Below, piece after piece: positions 17,418-26,456 of a stretch of DNA of 64,000 bases. The translations under genes were made by a program, and so were the position numbers. Every line of letters begins with the position of its first letter. Position 1 is the stretch's first letter. This stretch comes from Rubripirellula lacrimiformis (GTDB lineage Bacteria > Planctomycetota > Planctomycetia > Pirellulales > Pirellulaceae), in contig NZ_CP036525.1 in the NCBI RefSeq assembly GCF_007741535.1, forward strand, positions 248,001-312,000. The letters are read 5' to 3'. The notes beneath the pieces are model-generated. The model worked only from the letters and a program-made list of their open reading frames with translations, was not told where the DNA came from and did not search any database.

Positions 17418-19586
17418 TCAGGCCGCGTCGCCCAGGTCCAGACGCTTGGCGTAGCGTCGCATCATTTGGTCGCGAAGTGCCGACAGTTCGCCGTCGGATA
17501 GATCCGGATCCTCGTCGATCATTTCCTGAGCCATCGCGCGGGCGACCGCTAGAATTTCGACATCGCGGTTCAGGTCAGCGATCCGCATCGGTGGCAATCC
17601 GCTTTGCTTTCTGCCCAGCAGGTCACCCGGGCCGCGAATGCGAAAGTCTGCTTCGGCCAATTCAAAACCATCGTCCGTTTTTTCGAACACCTGCAGACGT
17701 TCGTTTTCGTCCGGTGAACGCTCGCCGTCGGTAAACACGCAGACGTGCCCGGCATGTCGTCCTCGCGATACCCGGCCTCGCAATTGGTGAAGCTGTGCCA
17801 GCCCGAATCGTTGGGCGCCCAGGATGGTCATCACGGTAGCGTTGGGGACGTTGATGCCGACTTCGATCACGGTCGTGCTGACCAAAACGTCCGTGCGTCC
17901 GGCGGCAAACGATTGCATGATCGCTTGCTTTTCGTCATTGGCCATTCGTCCGTGCAGCAACCCGACGCGGTAGTTCGAAAGCGGGCCGGTGCTGAGTTCC
18001 TCGAACACGGTTTCAACGGACGAAACATCCTCGCCCTCATCTTCCTCCGACGCGGTCACTCGCGGGGCCACGACGAACACTTGGCGGCCTTCATCAAGTC
18101 GCTGGCGGACAAACGACCACCAACGATCCTTCCATCCGTCGTGAGCCAGGTATGTATTCACCTTGCCGCGGCCCGGCGGTTTTTCGCGGATCGTGCTCAG
18201 TTCGACATCGCCGAACATTGTCATCGCGATCGAACGCGGGATCGGTGTCGCCGACATCACTAGCGAATGCGGCGCGACCCCGCCACCACGCAATTGGACT
18301 CGCTGGCCGACGCCGAACTTGTGCTGTTCATCAACGACGCACAACCCAAGCCGATGGAATTCGATGCCGCCGTACAGCAATGCCTGCGTACCGACCAGCA
18401 AATCGATCTCGCCCGACGCAGTACCGGCAAAGACATCGCGTCGCTGGGCTGCGGTCAACGAACCGCACAGCAATCCGATCCGCACTCGGCTGCTTTCCAG
18501 CATTTCCGTCAGGGTATCGTAGTGTTGGCGGGCCAGCACTTCGGTCGGCGCCATCAACACCGCTTGATGATTGCCGGCCACTGCCAACATCATCGCGTAC
18601 ACGGCAACGACTGTTTTGCCACTGCCGACGTCTCCTTGCAGCAATCGGTTCATCGGGAACTGACGCGACATGTCGGCCCGGATCTCGTCGATGGATTTCC
18701 GTTGGTCACCGGTCAGGGAGAATGGCAATCGGTTGGTGATCCGTGCGTCGACCATGGCGGTGGAGGGCAGGGGCGGGGCCTGCAGTTCGGTGGTCGATCG
18801 GCGGCGCTTCATTGCCAATGCCAATTGCATCACCAACAGTTCCTGGAACACCAGACGCGTCCGAGCCGTGAACATTTGGGCGTCGCTATCGGGTTGATGC
18901 AGCTGCCGAAGCGCCGCGTCGATCGCCGGCAGGTCGCCGACGACATCGATTTGTTGTTCACGAAGACGCTCGGCGGCCGCCTTCCGGAGCTCCGCCGGCA
19001 TCACTTCCAGCAGCCCGTCGGCAAGCGGCAGGAATTGTGCAGCAAGGTTGCGCAGTTCGGATTGTTTGACGCCATCGGTCAACGGGTAGATGGCCAACAT
19101 CCGTGGTTCAGGCAGATCCTCGCTCTTGTCCAGGATCGTGACCTTCGGATGAACGAACTCGAATCGCAGCCCATTCAGTTTGGGGGTGCCCGAGATGATC
19201 ACGCGTCGTCCGACGGTCAACTGGTCGGCACGAAAGGCTTGATTGAAGAACAAAATGCGAACCGCACCCGATTCGTTTTCGACAATGGCACCGAAAACGG
19301 ATTTTCCGGGGGTCCGCGAAGCCACTTCACCTTCGCTGATCGTTCCCAACAGCGACGCTGGTTCGCCATCGCGAAGCTGATCCACTTTGGCTGGCGGGGC
19401 AGGCCGTTCGTAGTCGCGGGGAAACAGGAACAGCATGTCCTGGATGGTTCGAAGCCCCAGTTTGGCAAACCTTGCCGCTCTCGCTCGACTCATGCCCGGC
19501 AGGGTTGCCAAGGCCGTCGAAAGTGCTGGACCGGCATCGGGTGACGATGCGTCCGCGTTTTTCGATTTGGATGATGTGTCGGCCAT
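17418..19586 (-). CDS. recG: ATP-dependent DNA helicase RecG
   Basis: Helicase of 722 residues that reverses stalled forks and processes recombination intermediates. Residues about 75-250 form the OB-fold wedge domain. The helicase core has Walker A GDVGSGKT (318-325), the APTEVLA motif (346-352), DEQH (419-422, the RecG form of DExH), SATPIPRS (445-452) and the late motif LHQLRGRVSRG. The C-terminal RecG region (FRIRGPGDLLGRKQSGLP) is complete. The N-terminal ~20 residues are Ser/Asp-rich. It is followed, 105 bp upstream on the same strand, by the PfkB gene. The palindrome array lies directly after its 3' end. Confidence 0.97.
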   Translation of the reverse strand: MADTSSKSKNADASSPDAGPALSTALATLPGMSRARAARFAKLGLRTIQDMLFLFPRDYERPAPPAKVDQLRDGEPASLLGTISEGEVASRTPGKSVFGAIVENESGAVRILFFNQAFRADQLTVGRRVIISGTPKLNGLRFEFVHPKVTILDKSEDLPEPRMLAIYPLTDGVKQSELRNLAAQFLPLADGLLEVMPAELRKAAAERLREQQIDVVGDLPAIDAALRQLHQPDSDAQMFTARTRLVFQELLVMQLALAMKRRRSTTELQAPPLPSTAMVDARITNRLPFSLTGDQRKSIDEIRADMSRQFPMNRLLQGDVGSGKTVVAVYAMMLAVAGNHQAVLMAPTEVLARQHYDTLTEMLESSRVRIGLLCGSLTAAQRRDVFAGTASGEIDLLVGTQALLYGGIEFHRLGLCVVDEQHKFGVGQRVQLRGGGVAPHSLVMSATPIPRSIAMTMFGDVELSTIREKPPGRGKVNTYLAHDGWKDRWWSFVRQRLDEGRQVFVVAPRVTASEEDEGEDVSSVETVFEELSTGPLSNYRVGLLHGRMANDEKQAIMQSFAAGRTDVLVSTTVIEVGINVPNATVMTILGAQRFGLAQLHQLRGRVSRGRHAGHVCVFTDGERSPDENERLQVFEKTDDGFELAEADFRIRGPGDLLGRKQSGLPPMRIADLNRDVEILAVARAMAQEMIDEDPDLSDGELSALRDQMMRRYAKRLDLGDAA

Positions 19587-19691
19587 GACCGAATCCTAAA
19601 CCATCGGTGCCCTCGAATTCACCTCCCCATGGAATCACAATTTTGCAGCACCACCTTCGAGGGGCTTTCCGTGCGCTCGGCAGCAGGCTGG

Positions 19692-20669
19692 TTAGGCGAT
19701 CGAATCCAGTTCGTCTAGCAATCGACGTCGGTCGAACCCCAGTGCTCCCAGCCCTTCGGCATTGCGGGCGGCCACGATTGCGGCCAGTTCAGAGCACCGC
19801 CGGGGTGGAAAACCAGCCGCCATGCCATGCAAGAATGCGCCGTGGAACGTGTCCCCACATCCGGTTGTATCGATGGCGGATGACGCTTTGACCGCCGGTT
19901 GGTGCCAATGATCGCCGTCATCGGTTCGAAACCAGCTGCCTTGCTGACCAGCGGTCACTCCAACCAAGCTGGCCCCAAAATCGTCCATCAACAATCGGGC
20001 CAATCGATCGCTGCTGGGTGGTTGGACGGATTCGTGGTGAGGTGGCTGGTCTTGGCGGGGTGGCTGGGATCGGGCCCAGTGAGCCGCGGCGAAATGATGC
20101 GACACGATCAGGATGTCGGCTTGGGAAACGATCGGTAGTACTTCGTCGCGGTATCGATGGGCGCCGCCGTCGAAAGAGACCAGGACGTTGTTTTGCTTGG
20201 CGATCGGGATCGCTTGCAGGCAGACATCCAGATGACGCCCGTTGCAGTGCAGGATGGTGGTGTCAGCGACCGCCGCCGCGATTTTGTCGTTCCACGCCAG
20301 CGGTGTTTCACCGCCGGGTGAGAACACGATCGTCCGCGAACCGTTGGATGCATGGACCCACACCGTGGCGACCGATGCGGTCTGGTCAGCGGCGATTTCG
20401 ATCCGGCTGACATCGACTCCGGAGGCCGCAAGTTCGGCGGTCAGCGCGTGTGACATCACATCGCTGCCCAAGCGATCCGCAAACCCCACTCGTCCACCCA
20501 GGATCGCCGCCGTCGCCGCAGCAACAGCAACTGGGCCACCAATCGAAACACGCCGACGCTCGGCCCGCACGACCGATTCTTCCTCGGGCAACGCGTCAAC
20601 GACCATCACCACATCCAGGACCGAAACGCCTATGCCAAACAAAGTGAAACGCTTGTGGGTTGTGTCCAT
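19692..20669 (-). CDS. PfkB-family carbohydrate kinase
   Basis: Sugar or nucleoside kinase of 325 residues of the ribokinase fold. The N-terminal motif GIGVSVLDVVMVVDALP and the glycine-rich RVSIGGPVAVAAATAAILGG correspond to PfkB signature 1 and the substrate lid. The C-terminal DTTGCGDTFHGAFLHGM is signature 2, with the catalytic aspartate in GCGD. The substrate cannot be read from sequence; ribokinase, fructokinase and adenosine kinase relatives share these motifs. A His/Gln-rich insertion (QPPRQDQPPHHESVQPP) near residue 205 is unusual. A hexamer repeat array begins 98 bp upstream of its start codon. Confidence 0.88.
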   Translation of the reverse strand: MDTTHKRFTLFGIGVSVLDVVMVVDALPEEESVVRAERRRVSIGGPVAVAAATAAILGGRVGFADRLGSDVMSHALTAELAASGVDVSRIEIAADQTASVATVWVHASNGSRTIVFSPGGETPLAWNDKIAAAVADTTILHCNGRHLDVCLQAIPIAKQNNVLVSFDGGAHRYRDEVLPIVSQADILIVSHHFAAAHWARSQPPRQDQPPHHESVQPPSSDRLARLLMDDFGASLVGVTAGQQGSWFRTDDGDHWHQPAVKASSAIDTTGCGDTFHGAFLHGMAAGFPPRRCSELAAIVAARNAEGLGALGFDRRRLLDELDSIA

Positions 20670-20767
20670 GTTCTAGCGTCGGTGACAGATTCGAAGTGGA
20701 GCGACGGATTCCGAAAGCGGGAGTAAAACCGCCACGAGTGATGGCCCTCCAGCATACCGATTGGGAG

Positions 20768-20899
20768 AAGTTCAAGTTCAAGTTCAAGTTCGAGTTCAAG
20801 TTCAAGTTCAAGTTCAAGTTCAAGTTCAAGTTCAAGTTCAAGTTCAAGTTCAAGTTCAAGTTCAAGTTCAAGTTCGAGTTCGAGTTCGAGTTCGAGTTC
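20768..20899. repeat. Hexamer tandem repeat (AAGTTC)22
   Basis: Twenty-two contiguous hexamers, mostly AAGTTC with GAGTTC variants at the right end, total 132 bp. On + the open frame would read Lys-Phe repeats and on - Leu-Glu repeats; neither looks like a gene. It lies about 98 bp upstream of the PfkB start codon and so may be in its promoter or leader. This kind of repeat is prone to slippage. Confidence 0.95.
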
Positions 20900-20922
20900 A
20901 ACGAGAGCTGACGCAGTCCTGT

Positions 20923-20981
20923 CTCCCCTCTCCCCCGCGTTGGTCGCGAGCTCCACTCGCGTCCGACGTGGGGGAGAGGGG
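20923..20981. repeat. CCCCTCTCCCCC palindrome
   Basis: TCCCCTCTCCCCC at the left pairs with GGGGGAGAGGGG at 20970-20981; inside, GGTCGCGAG and CTCGCGTCC-like segments pair as well, giving a ~59-bp imperfect hairpin. A second G-rich stretch ending in GGGGGGG follows. This looks like a dispersed intergenic palindrome rather than a gene-specific terminator. Confidence 0.7.
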
Positions 20982-21032
20982 CCGGGGGTGAGGGGGGGGA
21001 AGTTCAGGTTGCAAACCGCGACACGTTCCAAA

Positions 21033-21066
21033 AACTTAAACTCGAACTTAAACTCGAACTCGAACT
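21033..21066. repeat. Inverted partner of the hexamer repeat
   Basis: Five to six hexamers of the form ACTTAA/ACTCGA, i.e. the complement of the (A/G)AGTT(C/T) pattern at 20768-20899, lie 134 bp to its right in opposite orientation. The two blocks could pair to form a hairpin enclosing the CCCCTCTCCCCC palindrome. The rest of 21067-21305 shows no gene. Confidence 0.75.
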
Positions 21067-21305
21067 TTGCTCCCCCCACGGCAAACAGAGCCCGCCAACG
21101 CCCACCTGCCGTCCACAACGCCCGGAACCCCTGGCCCCCTCTGACCACCGCACCTGCACCCGCACCCGTTTCCCCGCCATCTCCAGCCACCGGGTCCAAT
21201 GGGCGGCAGACGCCAGATCGGCCATCCCCCAGGCCACGCGGATGCAGCGCCCCAAACGGCTGTAGGAAAAAGCCGGACTTCCGCCTAAACTGTGGTCCAT
21301 CACCC

Positions 21306-21379
21306 GGGGCGGTAGCTCAGTCGGTTAGAGCAGGACACTCATAATGTCTTGGCCGGGGGTTCAAGTCCCTCTCGCCCTA
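21306..21379 (+). tRNA. tRNA-Met (anticodon CAT)
   Basis: A full cloverleaf of 74 nt. The acceptor stem GGGGCGG pairs with TCGCCCT (two terminal G.T pairs). The D arm is GCTC-AGTCGGTTA-GAGC. The anticodon arm is GGACA-CTCATAA-TGTCT with CAT at the anticodon. The T arm is GGGGG-TTCAAGT-CCCTC, and the discriminator is A. CCA is not encoded. The CAT anticodon could also be a lysidine-modified tRNA-Ile, but the body resembles elongator tRNA-Met. Confidence 0.93.
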
Positions 21380-21634
21380 CTTTTGGTATCGGACACAATC
21401 GGTGCACACCGCGTGCACCGGTCGCGCGATCCGGTTGGCGTCATCTCGCCATTGAACTCAATGGCTTTGCACGCCTTCGATGCAAGCGAGGAACCGATCA
21501 CGGAAGATTGGGCAAGGACATTCAGTGTTCCTGGCAAACACGGAAGCGTCCTGGGCGGGCCGGTCTTGTCGTATCCCGCTTTGTTTTTTGGTGGGAACGT
21601 GTCGTCGTCTGTTGAATCGGAATTCGGAAACACC

Positions 21635-23095
21635 ATGTGCCGCAGCTTGTTTTGGATCGTTGTTGGGTTGCCTCTGTTCTTGGGCGTGATGCCTGTTGGA
21701 TGGGCGGCGGATAAGAAGATGAACGTGCTGTTCATCTCGGCGGACGATATGAATTGTGACCTGGGCGTGTATGGGAACTCGCAGGTCAAGACGCCGAACC
21801 TGGAACGGCTGGCCAAGATGGGTGTGCGCTTCGATCGCGCCTATTGTCAGCAGCCGCTGTGTGGACCGAGCCGGGCCAGCATCATGACTGGGCTGCGTCC
21901 GGATACGCTGGACATGCACACGCTGAAGCATGAACTACGCGAGAAGAATCCGGATGTGGTCACGCTGGGGCAAATGTTTCGAAACAACGGCTACTTTTCG
22001 GCGCGTGCTGGCAAAATCTATCACTACGGGAACCCGGCTCAAATTGGAACCGACGCCAATGACGATCCGGCGACATGGGACGTGCGATTCAACCCGCGGG
22101 GGATCGACAGTCTTCAAGAAGAAAAAATCACACGTTACGGATTGGGGCGACAGAAAGCGGGACTGGGCATCTCCATGGCGTGGTGGGATCCGGTTAGCCG
22201 CGATGAAGAGCACACCGATGGTTTGGTCGCTTCGCAGATCATTGAACTGATCGAGCAGAAGAAGGACGAGCCGTTCTTTTTGGCGGCCGGGTTCTTCAAT
22301 CCGCATTGCCCCTACGTGGCACCGAAACGATACTTCGACATGTATCCGTTAGATGAGATCACGATGCCGGATCTGGAAGCGGCCAAGCGGGACTTGGACG
22401 ACGTTCCCCCGATGGCGATTAGCCGAGACACCAAGGGTTGGCCGTATTACTTCAAGGACGTTTCCGTCGAAGAGGCGCGGAAGTGCAAGCAGGCCTATTA
22501 CGCCTGCAATTCATTCGTGGACGCGCAGGTAGGGCGATTGCTGGATGCGTTGGAACAGAATGATCTGCTGGACAGCACCGTCATCGTTTTCTGGTCCGAT
22601 CATGGATATTTCCTGGGCGAAAAAGGGTTGTGGTACAAGCGAAAGGCATTCGAGCGTTCGGCAAAAATGCCGTTGATCATCGCCGCCCCAGGCTTGGCCA
22701 AAGATGCGTCGACGCAAAGCACCGTTGAACTGTTGGATGTGTACCCGACGCTCGCGGATCTGTGCGGGATCGCGCCGCCCGAGAATCTGGAGGGGCAATC
22801 GCTGCGGCCTCTGTTGGCTAGTCCGGTAAGCAGTCAATGGAACAAGCCGGCGGTGACTCAGGTCTGGCACGGCAAAGACGCCTGGGGCTATTCAATCCGA
22901 ACCGACCGCTACCGTTACACCGAATGGCTGGAAGGGAAGGCGGGTCGCGAACTGTATGATCACGCCAACGATTCGGATGAGGTGCACAACCTAGCCGATC
23001 ATGCTGATCAAGCCGCGACCGTCCGCCAGCTTTCGACGCTGCTGAAGCCCTACGTCCGCCTGCAGCCTCACAAGCGACCGGCCAGTCGTAACTGA
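21635..23095 (+). CDS. Secreted sulfatase, iduronate-2-sulfatase-like
   Basis: Sulfatase of 486 residues. I use the ATG at 21635 because it starts a signal peptide (CRSLFWIVVGLPLFLGVMPVGWA); the open frame runs back into the tRNA and cannot be all coding. The metal-site start NVLFISADDMNCDLGVYGN is normal. The sulfatase motif LCGPSRASIMTG puts the formylglycine cysteine at residue 76. FWSDHGYFLGEKGLWYKRKAFE, seen near residue 310, is the segment typical of iduronate-2-sulfatase and choline-sulfatase relatives. It probably removes sulfate from algal or animal glycans outside the cytoplasm. No modifying enzyme is encoded nearby. A palindromic repeat follows within 35 bp of the stop. Confidence 0.92.
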   Translation: MCRSLFWIVVGLPLFLGVMPVGWAADKKMNVLFISADDMNCDLGVYGNSQVKTPNLERLAKMGVRFDRAYCQQPLCGPSRASIMTGLRPDTLDMHTLKHELREKNPDVVTLGQMFRNNGYFSARAGKIYHYGNPAQIGTDANDDPATWDVRFNPRGIDSLQEEKITRYGLGRQKAGLGISMAWWDPVSRDEEHTDGLVASQIIELIEQKKDEPFFLAAGFFNPHCPYVAPKRYFDMYPLDEITMPDLEAAKRDLDDVPPMAISRDTKGWPYYFKDVSVEEARKCKQAYYACNSFVDAQVGRLLDALEQNDLLDSTVIVFWSDHGYFLGEKGLWYKRKAFERSAKMPLIIAAPGLAKDASTQSTVELLDVYPTLADLCGIAPPENLEGQSLRPLLASPVSSQWNKPAVTQVWHGKDAWGYSIRTDRYRYTEWLEGKAGRELYDHANDSDEVHNLADHADQAATVRQLSTLLKPYVRLQPHKRPASRN

Positions 23096-23126
23096 AGACG
23101 TAGCGGAAGTCGTCAAGACTTTCGTA

Positions 23127-23226
23127 GATTGAGTGAGCCGCGACGCGTAAGCGGCCGGGAATTCCACCGCTACCCGTGGCCTCACGGCCAGCGGCTCACC
23201 CGGGTCGTTGAAGGTTTGACTCAATC
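23127..23226. repeat. GTGAGCCGC...GCGGCTCAC palindrome
   Basis: GTGAGCCGC (23134-23142) pairs with GCGGCTCAC (23191-23199). An outer pair GATTGAGT (23127-23134) and ACTCAATC (23219-23226) frames the element. The interior GTAAGCGGCCGGG resembles the interior of a second element at 57010-57083. It lies between a sulfatase and the convergent AlkZ-related gene and may act as a bidirectional terminator or be a REP-like repeat. Confidence 0.75.
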
Positions 23227-23266
23227 GACGAGCCGTCGACGAGTTCCGCGATGCGCTAGTCTTTTT

Positions 23267-23959
23267 CTATTCGTGCAGTTGCACAAGATCCAAATGGACC
23301 TCGCGCATCGGGAGCCAGAAATCGTTCTTGAGTTTGGGATCGTTCGAACGAACGATGTTCAGACTGACCTGCAGCTTTTTCAGGGCGGTGTCGAACTGGC
23401 TTTTGGTGCAAGCGGTCCGCTGGATCACTCGTTTTCGTAACGGGCCGGTGTAGGCCGGTTCGAGTCGGATGGCTTGGTACACGTCTTGCGCTAGCGAATC
23501 CAGTTGGATGACTGGCTGGAACGTGCAGGGGTAGTGAACGCTGCGGAAGTGTTGCATTTCCATCAGCACCGCATCGCCACCGGGAACTTTGCCGTAAAAG
23601 ATCGCTTCAGGATAGGTTTGCGGAATGCGGGTTTTCCAATCCCAGACCGCCATCACCTTCGGGCTCCAGCCACCCGCCTTGGGCTTCTGTTCGGACAGGT
23701 CGGTGTTGTCCCACAGGGAGGGGTGGGGCGAGTTCTTGCTGCCAAACACCGTGCAGATTTTCTGGTCCAGGACGAAACGATAGGCATCGTCGAATGTCGT
23801 TAGCATGATCTTGTCCAGGGCGGATCGTGAGTGGGGCGTGGCTGAGCGTGCTTTTGCCGGATCCGGGCGCACCAACGATTCCCAGCCAAAACTGCGTTCG
23901 GACGGGGCGTTGGGCAAGAGAGCGGCGGAGACAAGATGCCAGATCTTCGTAACGGTCAT
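23267..23959 (-). CDS. AlkZ-related winged-helix-like protein
   Basis: Protein of 230 residues from the ATG at 23959. It has no signal peptide. The middle carries AVWDWKTRIPQTYPEAIFYGKVPGG and the C-terminal part carries TKSQFDTALKKLQVSLNIVRSND, an arrangement I associate with proteins annotated as AlkZ-related or YcaQ-like winged-helix DNA-binding proteins. That assignment is from memory of the pattern and is weak. The open frame reaches 24073 but the upstream residues look non-coding. It is divergent from the second sulfatase. Confidence 0.7.
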   Translation of the reverse strand: MTVTKIWHLVSAALLPNAPSERSFGWESLVRPDPAKARSATPHSRSALDKIMLTTFDDAYRFVLDQKICTVFGSKNSPHPSLWDNTDLSEQKPKAGGWSPKVMAVWDWKTRIPQTYPEAIFYGKVPGGDAVLMEMQHFRSVHYPCTFQPVIQLDSLAQDVYQAIRLEPAYTGPLRKRVIQRTACTKSQFDTALKKLQVSLNIVRSNDPKLKNDFWLPMREVHLDLVQLHE

Positions 23960-24107
23960 GCATGGACAAAACTGTAACCAACACAGCGGGGTCCGAGCAC
24001 AGGTGGCGATGATTTTGTTGTGTACGCCAGCGTGATTCAGTAAGCTCACGTGCCTGTGTTTCCTGTTTTGCAACCGCGTATTTTGACTTCGATCCTAGGG
24101 ATTCTTC

Positions 24108-25463
24108 ATGTATCGATCGGCGGCTTCGCTCTTGTTTGTCTTGATGGTCTCGCTGGTTGCTGCCGCAGCCGATCGGCCGAACATCGTTTTGATCTTCAGC
24201 GATGATCAGGGAGTCGACGATGTCGGTTGCTATGGAAGCGAGATCCCGACGCCGAACATCGACCGCATCGCCAAACAGGGCATCCGACTGACCAACTGGT
24301 ATTCGGCGTCGTCGATCTGTACGCCGTCTAGATACGGATTGCTGACGGGGCGGAACCCATCGCGATCACGGGATCAGTTGCTGTCGGCACTGATGTTCTT
24401 GTCCGAATCAGACGCCCATCGCGGCATTCATTCGGACGAACAAACCATCGCCGGTGTGCTCGGCCAAGCTGGCTACACGACCGCTTTGTTTGGGAAATGG
24501 CATCTGGGTCACGGGGATCCCGCGTTCATGCCCATGAACCACGGCTTTCAGATCTCCAAAGGCCACACCGGCGGCTGTATCGACTACTTCACGATGACGT
24601 ACGGCATCCAAGATGACTGGTACGAAGGATCGAAACTGGTTCCCAAGAACGGCTATGCGACCGAACTGATTACCGAGGAAGCGACCGAGTTCCTGGAATC
24701 GCAACGGGACGCGACGAAACCGTTCTTTCTGTACCTGCCCTACAACGCACCTCACTTCGGGAAGGGTTGGAATCCGTCGAAGGGCGAGACGGTCAATATC
24801 ATGCAGGCGCAGGCAAAGGATCTGCAGCGAGTGGCATCGATCCGCGATAAGGTCCGACGCGAATTCGCCGCGATGGTGGTTTCGTTGGACGACGGAGTCG
24901 GCCGGGTCATGCAATCGCTGGATCAGACCGGACTGGCCGACAATACGCTGCTGATCTTTTTGACCGACCATGGTGGCGATCCGACCTATGGGGGCAGCAA
25001 TCGACCACTTCGCGGCGACAAGGCGACATTGTTCGAAGGCGGATTGAAGGTTCCCTGCGTGATGCGATGGCCACAGAAGATTCAGCCGGGGACCGAGAGT
25101 GATGCCGTGTTGTCGTCACTGGATCTGTTCCCGACCTTCTGTGAAGTCGCTAGCGTAGACGTGCCGGCGAGCGCGGTGGATGGTCAATCGCTACTGAAAC
25201 ATCTAGTCGACGGTGACCCCGTGCCATCACGCGATCTGTTCTGGCAGACCGGGCAACATGCCGAACTCGATCGTGGCAGCTGGACCGCGCTGCGGCGAGA
25301 AAACTTGAAGTACATTCAGGATCAAAAGGGACGCGAGTATTTGTTCGACCTGAAACGAGACCCCAACGAAGAAATGAATCTTCGCCAGCAGGATCCTGTC
25401 GCCTTCGACCGAATGCGTGGTCACGCCCGGCAGTTGGCGGGATCGCTCGCGCCGAAAGAGTGA
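24108..25463 (+). CDS. Secreted sulfatase, arylsulfatase A type
   Basis: Sulfatase of 451 residues with a signal peptide (YRSAASLLFVLMVSLVAAAA, cleavage near 21). NIVLIFSDDQGVDDVGCYG carries the metal-binding aspartates. The modification motif ICTPSRYGLLTGR gives formylglycine at Cys71. FGKWHLGH is the second conserved segment, and FLTDHGGDPTYGGSNRPLRGDK carries the late metal and substrate residues. The shape is that of arylsulfatase A/N-acetylgalactosamine-6-sulfatase relatives; the exact glycan is unknown. It starts 148 bp from the divergent AlkZ-related gene. Confidence 0.93.
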   Translation: MYRSAASLLFVLMVSLVAAAADRPNIVLIFSDDQGVDDVGCYGSEIPTPNIDRIAKQGIRLTNWYSASSICTPSRYGLLTGRNPSRSRDQLLSALMFLSESDAHRGIHSDEQTIAGVLGQAGYTTALFGKWHLGHGDPAFMPMNHGFQISKGHTGGCIDYFTMTYGIQDDWYEGSKLVPKNGYATELITEEATEFLESQRDATKPFFLYLPYNAPHFGKGWNPSKGETVNIMQAQAKDLQRVASIRDKVRREFAAMVVSLDDGVGRVMQSLDQTGLADNTLLIFLTDHGGDPTYGGSNRPLRGDKATLFEGGLKVPCVMRWPQKIQPGTESDAVLSSLDLFPTFCEVASVDVPASAVDGQSLLKHLVDGDPVPSRDLFWQTGQHAELDRGSWTALRRENLKYIQDQKGREYLFDLKRDPNEEMNLRQQDPVAFDRMRGHARQLAGSLAPKE

Positions 25464-25500
25464 GCGGTGAGGCCGAGTGAAGAAATATACACGCCGAATG

Positions 25501-25536
25501 CAACGCGGGTTTCTCCGGTGGAGATACCCGCGGTTG
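25501..25536. terminator. Hairpin after the second sulfatase
   Basis: CAACGCGGGTTTCTCC pairs across a GGT loop with GGAGATACCCGCGGTTG, one mismatch and one bulge. It lies 38 bp after the sulfatase stop and before the convergent lipoprotein gene. There is no T-run, so it may stop transcription from both sides weakly or be a dispersed palindrome. Confidence 0.5.
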
Positions 25537-25664
25537 CATGTCGCGTGCTTGGACGGGCGTTGAAAATTTGCCCGGCCGGAAATTTGTCCAAGCCGCCGTT
25601 TTCATCGTCGGCTTTGGATCCCTAGATGACCACCAAGTGAAGTGGGCAAGGGTGTGACCCGCGA

Positions 25665-26045
25665 TCATTCGGCGGTGTCGACTTCTTCCAGTGCATCCGC
25701 TTTCTTCTCGCCTTGCTCTTCGATGGCGTCTGCCTTTGCTTCGCCACTTTCCTCCAGTCGGTCGGCTTTGGTTTCACCCACTTCTTCCACTTGATCAGCT
25801 CTCATTTCGCCTTGGTCTTGGACGCTTTCAAGGCCGTTATTGGTCCGGTCGCGGATGTCTTCTGCTGTTTGCTGGGATTGGTCGCGGACATTCTCGGCTT
25901 GCTGCTGAGACGCGTCACGCACGTCCTCGGCAACTTCCTGCGATCGGTCGCGGATTTGATCTGCCTCTTGGTCCAGAGCGGACTCGTCGCATCCAACGGC
26001 GGCAAGGGTGATCAATGCAGCAAACGGGATGGCGTAAATCTTCAT
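25665..26045 (-). CDS. Repeat lipoprotein with 11-residue heptad-like repeats
   Basis: Protein of 126 residues from the ATG at 26045. The signal peptide ends in a lipobox (LAAVGC), so the cysteine near residue 19 should be lipid-modified. The rest is a series of ~11-residue units of the form D-R/Q-S-Q-x-x-A-E-D-I/V-R, then G-E-x-K-A-D-x-L/I-E-E, strongly charged and free of aromatics. This predicts a long amphipathic helix like LEA or apolipoprotein repeats, or the ColE1-type stress lipoproteins. It sits divergent from a stress-type operon, which suggests an envelope-stress role. The function is not established. Confidence 0.8.
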   Translation of the reverse strand: MKIYAIPFAALITLAAVGCDESALDQEADQIRDRSQEVAEDVRDASQQQAENVRDQSQQTAEDIRDRTNNGLESVQDQGEMRADQVEEVGETKADRLEESGEAKADAIEEQGEKKADALEEVDTAE

Positions 26046-26456
26046 AATCAGATTCCTTCGTAAGGGAGGGGTTAGCAAGCGAACGATGGCTCGCCTGCGA
26101 TGGCTTTACTGACGGCGAGGTGGAAGCGAATGCTGTGCCAATGGCGGCCTCCAAATTCTGCATCGGATGCCATGCTTGCTTTTTACCGTCCGTGTGGCCG
26201 CGGGATGAAAACCTTTGGTCCGTGATCGATCAGGCTGGTGGGTCAGCGGGCACCGGTCGCCGTGGTGGTGGCAACTCTTGAGAAGCCGACTCGGCAATTA
26301 TCAGGCAAAAAAGGCCTGATTCACGACAAAATGTTGCACCGGCGGACGAATAGGGCTGTCGCCCAGTCGTTTGGCGCGGCGTGTGCATCTGTTGTTTGCA
26401 TGACGACACGTTCGAGTGGCGTCGCAAAACCGAACACCATGCATACAGGAGAAGCA
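26046..26456. other. Divergent intergenic region, no gene seen
   Basis: The 411 bp between the lipoprotein gene (leftward) and the CsbD operon (rightward) should hold both promoters. I see CAGGCAAAAAAGGCCTG (26299-26315), an inverted repeat, and a ribosome-binding site GGAGAAG just before 26457. No convincing -35/-10 pair or coding frame was found. Confidence 0.5.

Noticed and set aside
20596-21199. ORFs encoding Lys-Phe or Leu-Glu repeats
   Set aside because: Direct translation of the hexamer array; no folded or signal sequence.
21344-21634. N-terminal extension of the first sulfatase
   Set aside because: The frame begins inside the tRNA gene and the true signal peptide starts at 21635.
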